A stretch of 10,952 nucleotides of DNA from JBFYKJ01 sp041306005 (GCA_041306005.1 JBFYKJ010000096.1:1-10952); one strand, 5' to 3'; shown: positions 1-6,425, counted from the stretch's first letter. The notes: generated by a model from the sequence alone, not told the origin. A program made the numbers and translations.

Positions 1-633
1 GAGATAGACAAGCCCGAATCTTACTTTGGTAAGAAAGTCTTCGATGCCGGGAATGTTTCTGTAGTCCACGGGAATTTAGAGGAGACGAATAAGAGAGTGG
101 AAGAGACTGTCCAGGGCATAATCCGGGAAAACCCCAATGCGGTGGTCGTTACGCTCGGCGGCGAGCATTCGGTTTCTTACTCACCGATAAAGGTGCTTGC
201 AGAGAAACACAAAAACCTGCAGGTCGCCCACTTCGACGCGCACCCGGACCTGATGGACGACTACCTTGGCGAGAAGTGGTCGCATGCGACTGTGATGAAG
301 AGGGTCCACGAATTAGGAGTCGGCATTATATCATATGGCGTCCGCGCGGGGACAGATGATGAGAAAGCGCTTATGGAAAAACTGCCTAAGAAGCTTGATC
401 CCAAGAAACCGACCTACATCAGCATCGACATGGACGTCTTTGACCCGGGGATATGCCCGGGCGTGGGGACTCCGGAGCCAGGCGGTCTCGGGTTTAAGGA
501 GGTCTTATCAATATTATCCGGCATAGATAACGTCGCCGGCTTTGACATCGTCGAAACGAACCCGCTGTTTGACGCGGGGGATATAACATCGGTCACTGCG
601 GCGAAGGTTATGCTACAACTCCTTTCTAAATGA
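1..633 (+). CDS. speB: Agmatinase / arginase-family ureohydrolase, 5' truncated
   Basis: The reading frame is open from base 1, so the start lies outside the window; 210 residues are visible, against roughly 290 for a whole agmatinase. Metal ligands of the ureohydrolase fold are intact: GGEHS (nt 157-171), DAHPD (nt 235-249) and SIDMD (nt 421-435), the last followed by a PGVGTPEPGG loop. The SHAT motif (nt 280-291) and the DIVETNP segment near the C-terminus are also typical. The family hydrolyses guanidino compounds using a binuclear Mn centre: agmatine to putrescine plus urea, or arginine to ornithine. The agmatinase-like sequence around DAH and SHAT favours agmatine. In haloarchaea an agmatinase-like enzyme takes part in forming deoxyhypusine on aIF5A, and an aIF5A gene lies about 6 kb downstream; a link here is inference. 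The next gene starts 16 nt after the stop on the same strand, so they may be co-transcribed. Confidence 0.93.
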   Translation, partial: EIDKPESYFGKKVFDAGNVSVVHGNLEETNKRVEETVQGIIRENPNAVVVTLGGEHSVSYSPIKVLAEKHKNLQVAHFDAHPDLMDDYLGEKWSHATVMKRVHELGVGIISYGVRAGTDDEKALMEKLPKKLDPKKPTYISIDMDVFDPGICPGVGTPEPGGLGFKEVLSILSGIDNVAGFDIVETNPLFDAGDITSVTAAKVMLQLLSK

Positions 634-649
634 ACTTCGGCCTTCCTAA

Positions 650-1099
650 ATGAACCCCGAACCCAGAAAATATATCCTCAAGCCCCCGGAAAAGATAAAC
701 AAGGGGCTGTGGGTGAGCAAAAAGAGGGGCATATCGGTAGAGCACCACGGCGCAATGTTTCACCCCGAAGAGGTGCACGCCCTCAGGATAGCCCGGAGGG
801 ACGCAAGCGGCAGGATCCGAAGGGAGATACTCACCCTTAGGCCTTATGTGCTGGGGGGCGAAATGCTCCAGGTGGAGGTCCGGGCGCTGAGCCCGGAAAA
901 CAAAAAGCCGATAGAGCACTTCGTCCTTGACGCCGTCAGGACGCTCGTCAACTCCAATCTCCGCGAGGGCCTAAAGCCGCCGATGTCGGCCCTGCACCAT
1001 AACTCGGTCGAAGACGTATCGGGGGGGCGGGGGGTGGACATAGTCTATCTGCTGCCTAAACAGAAACAGCGGCAATCGGGTTTTGACCTCCGCGGATAG
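650..1099 (+). CDS. Hypothetical protein, 149 aa
   Basis: I do not recognise this protein. It begins at an ATG 16 nt after the agmatinase stop and probably shares its transcript. It is soluble and basic, with no signal peptide or membrane segment. The middle (about residues 58-90) alternates hydrophobic and charged residues as in beta strands, and residues 88-105 look helical. A glycine-rich turn lies near residues 124-129, and the C-terminus is Gln/Lys/Arg-rich. The triplets around both candidate starts are similar (CTAAATGAAC occurs at 626-635 and 645-654), but only the second ATG opens this frame. The stop lies 5 nt from the stop of the convergent acetyltransferase gene. It is accepted as a gene because it fills the gap exactly, uses the same codons as its neighbours and has no better competitor on the other strand. 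Confidence 0.7.
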   Translation: MNPEPRKYILKPPEKINKGLWVSKKRGISVEHHGAMFHPEEVHALRIARRDASGRIRREILTLRPYVLGGEMLQVEVRALSPENKKPIEHFVLDAVRTLVNSNLREGLKPPMSALHHNSVEDVSGGRGVDIVYLLPKQKQRQSGFDLRG

Positions 1100-1104
1100 G
1101 CGGA

Positions 1105-1626
1105 TTATGGCCTTTCGCCGCGCGCCTTCTGCCCCCCGAGCCACGCTTTAACCGGGTCCCTCGCCGGGACCTCGATGAGCCTCTTTTCCATGACCATCAG
1201 GTTGCGGGAGACGTCGCGCATGAGGCCAAGCGGCTCGTAGCCGCTATCGCGCAGGGTGCTTGACGACCTCTGGGACATGGGGGCGATGGGCAGTAATCTT
1301 TTATGGCCCGCGTTTAGCGCGGAGCCTTCGAGCGCCTTGAGCAGATTCTTGGCTATGCCCCAGTGCTGGTGGGCCGGCGGGACATAGATGTAAGCCACCG
1401 GGCCCTCGGTCTTAGCCTTCCGGCCATATGCCTGGCCCGAGTACTTGACCGTTGTGCGCCTCGAGAGGAGGCCAATGCCGCGGGGCATCTCGGCCTCGAA
1501 TGCGACGAGATGTGTCTGGATCTCGGGAAGGGCCTTTAGACGGGTGGTGCGCAAGAGCTCCTTTGTCCAATGCTCTATCTTAGGGTGCTCCGGCTCATGC
1601 CGTATGGAGAATTTTATGAGTCCCAT
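1105..1626 (-). CDS. GNAT-family N-acetyltransferase
   Basis: A 173-aa protein with the fold signature of acetyl-CoA-dependent GNAT acetyltransferases. A beta strand (VAYIYVPP, residues 77-84) leads into QHWGIAKNLLKALE (87-100), which fits motif A, Q/R-x-x-G-x-G/A, binding the CoA pyrophosphate. A helix and the strand KRLLPIAP (109-116) follow, then SSSTLRDSGYEPL (121-133), matching the usual 'aircraft end' (family form: A-x-x-L/Y-x-x-x-GF). The N-terminal 60 residues are less conserved, and a basic tail after residue 165 is extra. The substrate cannot be told from sequence; it may be a protein N-terminus, a small amine or an antibiotic. It is the last gene of a minus-strand run (HerA, 69-aa basic protein, this gene), 47 nt after the basic protein, and converges on the 650-1099 gene with a 5-nt gap. 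Confidence 0.68.
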   Translation of the reverse strand: MGLIKFSIRHEPEHPKIEHWTKELLRTTRLKALPEIQTHLVAFEAEMPRGIGLLSRRTTVKYSGQAYGRKAKTEGPVAYIYVPPAHQHWGIAKNLLKALEGSALNAGHKRLLPIAPMSQRSSSTLRDSGYEPLGLMRDVSRNLMVMEKRLIEVPARDPVKAWLGGQKARGERP

Positions 1627-1673
1627 CGTGAGTGCGGCGGCGTAAGCGGCGTCCGGCGGTATCCGAAAATCGC

Positions 1674-1883
1674 CTACTTCTTTTTCCTTGCCTGCTTCGC
1701 CCGCTGGGCTTCCCTCTGGCGGTATAGGTCCCTTAGGTAATCTATCCTTGCCTGGAAGGCCTTCCTCTCCTTCGGGGCCATCTTCGCCACGGGATTCACG
1801 CTCGCGGGCCCGCCCTTCATAGGCTTTATCATCTGTTCACCCGCTTTCGGCTTCTTTTTAGGTTCTATCGGTCTTGGTGTCAT
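1674..1883 (-). CDS. Small basic hypothetical protein, 69 aa
   Basis: Function unknown. The protein is strongly basic: its N-terminal third is Lys/Pro-rich (PKKKPKAG near residues 8-15) and probably disordered. Residues 36-68 look like one long amphipathic helix (KERKAFQARIDYLRDLYRQR) ending in a Lys/Arg cluster. That composition would suit a nucleic-acid or ribosome-associated protein, but this is inference. It starts 22 nt after the HerA stop and ends 47 nt before the acetyltransferase on the same strand, so the three probably share a transcript. The AT-rich CTATAAAC element in the HerA-to-ATG gap is too near the ATG to serve as its TATA box at the usual spacing. Because the gene is short and low in complexity, a non-coding interpretation remains possible. 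Confidence 0.6.
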   Translation of the reverse strand: MTPRPIEPKKKPKAGEQMIKPMKGGPASVNPVAKMAPKERKAFQARIDYLRDLYRQREAQRAKQARKKK

Positions 1884-1905
1884 CTTGGTTCCCAGTTTAT
1901 AGGTC

Positions 1906-3687
1906 CTATCGTCGTTCCTCTCTCTTGTCCTCTATGAAAAACCGCTTTATAGCGTAAAGCGCCTTCTTTACAGCTCCCGGCTCCTTGTGCTCATCCAGGA
2001 AATCTATCTCGTCAGGGGTGAGGCCCTCCTTCCACTCGTTGGCCTTCTGCTCGGCGACGGCGGCCTGCTCCTTATGCTCGACGAATTTTTCCAAATTCTC
2101 CTTCGCCGCTTCGTGGCGGATCTCCTTCTCCGTGCCTATTATCTTGGTTTTCAGCGCGCCGAGTATGCCGCTCTCGCCCTCGGGCTTTGAACTGGGAGGC
2201 CGCGAACGCCCGCCCAGGATGCCGCTCATCCGGCCACCCCCGCCCCCGCTCTCCTTAGTCTTGACGAGATCCACCGCCGTCCCGCCGTGCTTTGACCTCC
2301 TAACGCGGATGTTTGTTAATACGGGCCGCTCGAGGTTCTCGCTCGTTATGATGGCAACGCCCATCGGCAGGTTCTTCATCACGTCTTCTAATTCCGGCGT
2401 GAAGTTCTCGAGGCTCTTTGAGATGGCGGTTATGTCGTTGGGATTGGTTACCTTAAGGATTATCTGCGTGTTGGCCTGGGAGAGGACGTTCTTGTCTACT
2501 TTCGCCGGCCGCTGGGTCACGATACCAAGGCCCATGCCGAATTTTCGCCCTTCGGCGGCGATTGTCCTAAGTATTCCAAGGGACATCGCCTGCCCGACAC
2601 CGCGCTCAGGGCAGAAGCGGTGTGCCTCCTCAACAAGGAAGAAGAAGGGCAGTATCTTGTTCTGCTTCCTTGACTCGAATAGGTCGTTTGCCAGTTTTGA
2701 GACCACAAGCTCCTGCAGCTCGGGCTTCACCCCTTTGAGGTTGACTATCGTCGTCTGGCCCTTCTTCACGATGTCGTCGAGCCGGATGCCCTCTGTCGAG
2801 AAGATGTTCGTGTCAAGGAGCGCCTGCATCGCGGCGATGAGCCCCCACTTGGCATTGGTGTCCGTGAGCTGCAGGTGCTGTATCACATATTCAAGAGTAT
2901 ATTCACCGCCGGGCTTTAGCTCGTTGACCGCCTGGTAGAGGAGCGCTTCCTGGCCGCTTGTTATATTGGTCGGGAGTATGTCTATTATCTCCCTTGCGTC
3001 CAGGTTCTTGTCGCTTAGCTTGAACTCAAAATCCGCGGTCGGGTTCAACGCCTTGTTGGGGGTGAACTCCACGACGTTGGCAAAGCCCTTGGGTATCACC
3101 TGGTATCTCGCGAACTTCTCAAAGTCCCCCTGGTTGTCGTTCGCTATCTTGAGGGTGTAGTACTCGCCGTGCGGGTCGATGACGACGCAGGGGACCTCCT
3201 TGTCGGCCAGCTCTTCTATCAGGACGCCGACGGTATATGATTTCCCGGCGCCCGTCTTTGCGAGAACGCTCAAGTGCTTCTGTATCAGCTTGTTCGCGTC
3301 CAGGTAGACCTTGATGTCCTCTTCGCCCTCCAGTTTCCCGATGTAGAGCGCGACTGCCGCCGGCGTGTCAAGCCCGAGGATGCTCTTTATCAGGGTCTGG
3401 TGCGCCCTAAAGACGCGCTCTTCGGGCTTGAAGGGGGTCTTTGGGAGAAGGACGGTGCCCTGCGAGTCCTTAAAGCCTATCACGCGGATGCTCGCCAGCA
3501 TCTTCTCGATGCCCTTCTTCTCGTCCCAGAACCTGCGCACGAAGGATATCTGGCCGAGGACCCACCCATACATCTCATGGTGTATCTTGACGTACTTCCC
3601 CGCCTCCGCCTGCTGCTTGTCCTCTACGAGTATGTCAAAGGACGTGGGCTTCACCTCTCCGTAGATGTATCCTACGATCTCGGGCAT
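1906..3687 (-). CDS. herA: HerA-family hexameric DNA-translocating ATPase
   Basis: A 593-aa P-loop ATPase of the HerA/FtsK clade. An N-terminal HAS-barrel (residues about 4-75, with IVGYIYGEV and GWVLGQI) precedes the ATPase core: Walker A TGAGKSYT (145-152), VVIDPHGEY (168-176), Walker B FFFLVEEAH (348-356), and the conserved EGRKFGMGLGIVTQRP region (379-394) with sensor and arginine-finger candidates. The core ends at GVAIITSENLERPVLTNIRVRR. HerA works with the NurA nuclease and Mre11-Rad50 in archaeal end resection; none of these is in the window. An in-frame open stretch reaches 3774, but MPEIVG at 3687 was chosen because the barrel begins directly there. The 29 residues upstream look untranslated: Pro-rich and crossing an AT-rich promoter-like stretch. 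The C-terminus (about 478-593) adds a Gly5/Arg/Pro-rich linker and a charged helical tail. It heads a probable three-gene unit. Confidence 0.9.
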   Translation of the reverse strand: MPEIVGYIYGEVKPTSFDILVEDKQQAEAGKYVKIHHEMYGWVLGQISFVRRFWDEKKGIEKMLASIRVIGFKDSQGTVLLPKTPFKPEERVFRAHQTLIKSILGLDTPAAVALYIGKLEGEEDIKVYLDANKLIQKHLSVLAKTGAGKSYTVGVLIEELADKEVPCVVIDPHGEYYTLKIANDNQGDFEKFARYQVIPKGFANVVEFTPNKALNPTADFEFKLSDKNLDAREIIDILPTNITSGQEALLYQAVNELKPGGEYTLEYVIQHLQLTDTNAKWGLIAAMQALLDTNIFSTEGIRLDDIVKKGQTTIVNLKGVKPELQELVVSKLANDLFESRKQNKILPFFFLVEEAHRFCPERGVGQAMSLGILRTIAAEGRKFGMGLGIVTQRPAKVDKNVLSQANTQIILKVTNPNDITAISKSLENFTPELEDVMKNLPMGVAIITSENLERPVLTNIRVRRSKHGGTAVDLVKTKESGGGGGRMSGILGGRSRPPSSKPEGESGILGALKTKIIGTEKEIRHEAAKENLEKFVEHKEQAAVAEQKANEWKEGLTPDEIDFLDEHKEPGAVKKALYAIKRFFIEDKREERR

Positions 3688-3780
3688 GGGATATATTGAG
3701 AATGGGGGAAGAAAAAGGGGGATTTTTGAATGGATGGAATCCCCGGGACCACACAGAACCGCCGCCGGGCGCATGCAGGA

Positions 3781-4299
3781 TCACATGCCGACTACACCCT
3801 TCTCCATGAGAAGGTAGCTTATTGGGACGCCCTGGAGGGCGCCGAATGCGAACGGCAGGAGGTAGTGGAAGTCAAGGCCCATAAGGCCGAGGACGAAGAG
3901 TATGATAAAGAACATAAGGATGTTGAACGCGTAGAATGGGAGAAGTATCCTGGTGTGCCTCTTGTTGATGTCGATGTTCAGCTTCTGCGGCTTGAGGGCG
4001 TTCTCCTCGTAGAACTTCCTGTAGAACGCCCGCTCGTGAAGCAGTGTCCGCAGCCAGTAGGTGTGGGTTAGGGTCCCGACAAGCGCGCCGAATGCGAAGA
4101 CCAGAAGCACGCCCAGTATCGTGAACTCGCCCATCTCCGTGCTCAGCGTCAGGGAGAGCGCCATGGGCAACGGCAATAGGGTCAGCAGCAGGCGCGCCGC
4201 ATTCCTGCGGGGGGAAACCGCCGGCGCGGCAGAACCGCGCGGCGCAGCTTTCTGAGCCTTACTTCTTGACGATCTCGGGCTCTTTTTTGGACTTTTCAT
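3781..4299 (-). CDS. Four-helix integral membrane protein, unknown function
   Basis: I recognise no family. Four hydrophobic segments are visible: residues about 37-52, 59-78, 118-141 and 146-165. A charged loop at 84-116 (Tyr/Arg/Lys-rich, containing RAFYRKFYEENALK) lies between helices 2 and 3, probably cytoplasmic by the positive-inside rule. The N-terminal 36 residues are Ser/Pro/Ala/Lys/Arg-rich. The ATG at 4299 lies inside the eL42 gene, overlapping its last 41 nt in another frame, so translation could be coupled. The ATG at 4164 (MALSLTL) would avoid the overlap but start inside the first helix, leaving it without a basic cap. It follows eL42 where many archaea have the S27e gene. It ends 93 nt before the HerA start. 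Confidence 0.72.
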   Translation of the reverse strand: MKSPKKSPRSSRSKAQKAAPRGSAAPAVSPRRNAARLLLTLLPLPMALSLTLSTEMGEFTILGVLLVFAFGALVGTLTHTYWLRTLLHERAFYRKFYEENALKPQKLNIDINKRHTRILLPFYAFNILMFFIILFVLGLMGLDFHYLLPFAFGALQGVPISYLLMEKGVVGM

Positions 4300-4540
4300 A
4301 TGCCCTCAAGTGGCTCTTGCCGCAAACCGAGCAAGTCAGGCGGAGATTGCCGCCCTTGTTGACCTTCATAACCTTGACCTCGCCGCGCCTCTTGCTGCCG
4401 TGGCCCATCTTCACGCTCTCGTACTGGCGCTGGCCCCAGGACAGCGGCGACGTCTTGCCCTTCTTTTCCTTCTTGACCTTGTGCTTGGTGTGCTTCTTGC
4501 AGGTCTTGCAATACGCATTCACTTCCTCATCGATTTTCAT
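4259..4540 (-). CDS. rpl44e: Large-subunit ribosomal protein eL42 (L44e)
   Basis: A 93-aa basic ribosomal protein of the L44e/L36A family, which sits near the E site of the large subunit. It shows the family zinc ribbon, with CKTC at residues 11-14 and CSVC at 70-73, and the diagnostic LSWGQRQYE segment (33-41). Archaeal homologues are usually 90-96 aa, so it is full length. It lies 55 nt downstream of the GINS gene on the same strand. Archaeal L44e, S27e and aIF2-alpha genes often cluster with PCNA, GINS or primase genes, so the pairing supports both calls. S27e is not found after it; the next gene is a membrane protein that begins inside its 3' end. The GINS/eL42 gap has a small hairpin and the AT-rich stretch TTGATATCAT, 20-30 nt before the ATG, which may give eL42 its own promoter. 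Confidence 0.96.
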   Translation of the reverse strand: MKIDEEVNAYCKTCKKHTKHKVKKEKKGKTSPLSWGQRQYESVKMGHGSKRRGEVKVMKVNKGGNLRLTCSVCGKSHLRAYEKSKKEPEIVKK

Positions 4541-4567
4541 CTTTAATCGAACCTCTTATGATATCAA

Positions 4568-4581
4568 GCCCCGTATGGGGC
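4568..4581 (-). other. Perfect 5-bp hairpin between GINS and eL42
   Basis: GCCCC, a 4-nt loop and GGGGC lie 14 nt past the GINS stop on the minus strand, followed by an AT-rich stretch before the eL42 ATG. It could be a processing or attenuation hairpin in the shared transcript. It has no U tract, so a standard terminator is not supported. Confidence 0.35.
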
Positions 4582-4595
4582 AAAACAAGCATTAG

Positions 4596-5489
4596 TTACT
4601 CGGACTCCGGCTCGACGAACTCGACAACGTCGTTCTTTGCCAAAATCTCGGCGACCTCGCCGTCAAGCTCAGCGACCTGGCCCTCCTCAAAAGGCCCGAC
4701 GGACTTCAGGTCCGGGCCGACGACAGCCGGCATAGACCGCAGGAACCGCACGCGCTTGAGCGCTTTATTTTCAGTTTTCCCTTTAAAAACACTAGATGCG
4801 GTTTTTCCCGCGTGCGGCGCCTTCTTTTTGGCCTGGCCTGCAGTCTCAACCGTTTCGGAGGCCTGGCCCTCGTCCAGGAGGTCGCCCTCTTCGGCGCCCG
4901 CCGATATGTCTTCCAGCATGCTGTCCTCCGTTTCTTCGCCAAGCCCGGCTTTGGCCGACGCTATGCCCCGTTCGGCCTCGCCTTGGAGCGACGCCCTTTC
5001 CGCCTCAAGCTTCGCCTTTTCAGCGCCCGGCCGGCGCTCCTTCTTCTCGTGCTGTTCTTTGGGCTCCGGCTCCTCGGAGCCTATCGCCCTGCGCTCCCGG
5101 CTGTCCTTGGCTTCTTCCGCCTCAGCCGCCGCCAGCCGGGCGTCGTTCTCCACGTCCCGGGTCCTCCTGTCCTGCGCCCGCTCCTCGTCGCCGCCCTTAA
5201 GGTGCATGGACTCGAGCTCGCGGTAGATGTTGTCATAGCCGATTTTCTCGGTCGTCAAGAGGTTCTCCGGCTTGTCGCCGCCCTGCAGCTGGCGCAGGCA
5301 CGCCATCAGCATCTTGTGCTGGCGCATGTGGAGGATGTCGTTGAAAAGGTCCTTGGCCTTCTTCGACTCGTACGGGTTCTTGTCGGAGATTAGGTCGTGG
5401 GAATCGCGGTAGAATTCTGCGGGCATCTTGGCGAGCTGGGGCGAAGCCTTCTCAAGGCGCCACAGTTTTAAAAGGTCAGATATGTTCAT
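4596..5489 (-). CDS. gins51: GINS complex subunit, Gins51 (Sld5/Psf1-like), with long charged insertion
   Basis: A component of the archaeal GINS complex, which binds MCM and Cdc45/GAN in the replicative helicase. The N-terminal helical A domain (about residues 1-95) starts MNISDLLKLWRLEKASPQLA and continues through MPAEFYRDSHDLI and a long helix ending ELESMHL. The small beta-rich B domain is at the C-terminus (about 245-293): VRFLRSMPAVVGPD, a VGPFEEGQVAEL turn and EILAKNDVVEFVE. The A-then-B order is that of Gins51, not of Gins23, where B comes first. Between them lie about 145 residues rich in Glu, Lys, Ala and Arg with no hydrophobic core, probably disordered; typical archaeal Gins51 proteins are well under 200 aa, so this linker is unusually long. 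The gene heads a transcript with eL42 and a membrane protein, and starts about 35 nt from a shared TATA element. Confidence 0.87.
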   Translation of the reverse strand: MNISDLLKLWRLEKASPQLAKMPAEFYRDSHDLISDKNPYESKKAKDLFNDILHMRQHKMLMACLRQLQGGDKPENLLTTEKIGYDNIYRELESMHLKGGDEERAQDRRTRDVENDARLAAAEAEEAKDSRERRAIGSEEPEPKEQHEKKERRPGAEKAKLEAERASLQGEAERGIASAKAGLGEETEDSMLEDISAGAEEGDLLDEGQASETVETAGQAKKKAPHAGKTASSVFKGKTENKALKRVRFLRSMPAVVGPDLKSVGPFEEGQVAELDGEVAEILAKNDVVEFVEPESE

Positions 5490-5498
5490 GCTTGCCGC

Positions 5499-5513
5499 GG
5501 GCGCTATGCGCCC
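5499..5513. promoter_or_regulatory. Perfect inverted repeat over the expected GINS transcription start
   Basis: GGGCGC, three bases and GCGCCC form a perfect 6-3-6 palindrome between the shared TATA element and the GINS ATG. With initiation about 25 nt from the TATA, the GINS start site falls on or beside it. It could be an operator or a 5' leader hairpin; either role is inference. Confidence 0.4.
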
Positions 5514-5522
5514 TTTGCCCCC

Positions 5523-5532
5523 CTATATTTAT
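5523..5532. promoter_or_regulatory. Bidirectional TATA-like element
   Basis: CTATATTTAT reads as a TATA box on both strands (ATAAATATAG on the minus strand). It is the only AT-rich block in the 60-nt gap between the divergent genes. It lies about 35-43 nt from the GINS ATG (minus) and about 20-40 nt from the TTG and ATG start candidates of the plus-strand gene, distances that suit short-leader or leaderless archaeal transcripts. Confidence 0.5.
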
Positions 5533-5549
5533 AGGTGGAGCAATAAAAC

Positions 5550-6065
5550 TTGAAAATACTTAAAATGAACTGCCCGATATGCAAGAAGAGCGCGCCGTGC
5601 AGGAAGTGTCTGTTGATTGGGGTGGTAGCTATTGCCGCCATCGTCGTGATAGCCGCCGTGTTGCTGATGCAGCAGGGAGCCCCCTGCCCGGCGACTTGCG
5701 AAACCGGTGAGACGTGCCCGCTGGAATGCGGGGGCAACGATACTGTGGGGCAGAGCGGCATAACGGGCACCATACTCCTCGGCCCGACGTGCCCCGTGAT
5801 GAGAAACCCGCCGGACCCTGCTTGTGCCGACAGGCCGTATAAGGCTACCATCATAGTCAAAAGCGAAGACGGGCTAAGGGAGATAACAAGGTTCACGTCC
5901 GGCGAGGACGGCACCTTCCGCGTCGAGCTTGCGCCAGGGACGTATCTCCTAGACCCGCAGTCGCCTGCAGGGAGCATGCTGCCGAGAGGGGAACAGCAGA
6001 CGGTTGTCGTAGAAGCGGGGCAGTTAACCGACGTGCAGATAAGCTACGACAGCGGGATAAGATAA
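5550..6065 (+). CDS. Membrane-anchored protein with transthyretin-like (carboxypeptidase-regulatory-like) domain
   Basis: A 171-aa protein with three parts (numbered from the TTG). The short N-terminus carries four cysteines, CPIC (8-11) and CRKC (17-20), like a tiny zinc knuckle. One hydrophobic helix (21-40) follows and probably anchors it, with the rest outside the cell. Then come a Cys-rich spacer (C46, C50, C56, C60) and a beta-sandwich domain (about 70-168) with GTILLGPTCPV, DRPYKATIIV, SGEDGTFRVELAPGTYLLDP and QQTVVVEAGQ, as in transthyretin-like or CarboxypepD_reg-like domains. No enzyme function is visible; surface binding or cell-envelope stability is likely. Start choice is open: TTG at 5550 has AGGTGGAG 9 nt upstream, while ATG at 5565 fits a leaderless transcript from the TATA element at 5523-5532. 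Confidence 0.72.
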   Translation: MKILKMNCPICKKSAPCRKCLLIGVVAIAAIVVIAAVLLMQQGAPCPATCETGETCPLECGGNDTVGQSGITGTILLGPTCPVMRNPPDPACADRPYKATIIVKSEDGLREITRFTSGEDGTFRVELAPGTYLLDPQSPAGSMLPRGEQQTVVVEAGQLTDVQISYDSGIR

Positions 6066-6129
6066 AGGTTTTAGGAGCGATATACAAACAAAGCTTTAGT
6101 ATCAAGACACATAAACTTCCCAAAACAAG

Positions 6130-6423
6130 ATGGACCTGAAAGGAAAGGAGTTCGAGGAGTTCGTGAAGAAGAACAAGGTTTGCGCCGTCGACTTCTGGGC
6201 GCCCTGGTGCGGGCCGTGCAGGATGCTTGCGCCCGTTTTGGAAAGCGTGTGCAAGGATAAGGGCGTCGCTTTGGGGAAGGTCAATATAGACGAGAACCGG
6301 GAGATAGCGACTGCCTTTGGAGTGATGTCGATACCGTGTGTCGTGAAGTTTGAGGGCGGGAAGGAGAAGGACCGCTTCGTCGGGTGCGTGCCGAGAGGAC
6401 GGGTCGAGAGCTTTATCGGGTGA
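6130..6423 (+). CDS. trx: Thioredoxin
   Basis: A 97-aa thioredoxin-fold oxidoreductase, slightly shorter than the usual 105-110 aa. The active site WCGPC is at residues 26-30 within VDFWAPWCGPCRMLAP, and VNIDENREIATAFGV (51-65) and the cis-proline loop MSIPC (66-70) follow in the expected order. It would reduce cytosolic disulfides, fed by a thioredoxin reductase not seen here. The residue after the cis-proline is Cys rather than the usual Thr. There are six cysteines in all (18, 27, 30, 41, 70, 86), more than typical. The ATG is used because it leaves the standard short first strand and helix. AT-rich GATATAC at 6080-6086 is a possible TATA; no Shine-Dalgarno is clear. It converges on aIF5A, with 57 nt between stops. 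Confidence 0.93.
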   Translation: MDLKGKEFEEFVKKNKVCAVDFWAPWCGPCRMLAPVLESVCKDKGVALGKVNIDENREIATAFGVMSIPCVVKFEGGKEKDRFVGCVPRGRVESFIG

Positions 6424-6425
6424 GG

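Noticed and set aside
1021..1036. G-run (G7, C, G6, TGG) that might form a G-quadruplex
   Set aside because: Only two long runs lie within coding sequence of a GC-rich genome, and the codons read through (GGRGVD); no evidence of function.
1985..2938. A 317-codon open frame on the plus strand
   Set aside because: It lies antisense within herA, whose motifs are clear. The Ser/Arg/Pro-rich translation is typical of a shadow frame in GC-rich DNA.
3688..3774. N-terminal extension of HerA
   Set aside because: The HAS-barrel begins at MPEIVG (3687), and the extra residues span an AT-rich, promoter-like stretch.
4558..5393. Plus-strand open frames of 134-222 codons
   Set aside because: They are opposite the charged linker of the GINS gene; their Ser/Pro/Arg-rich products match no family and reflect Glu/Lys/Ala codons read in reverse.
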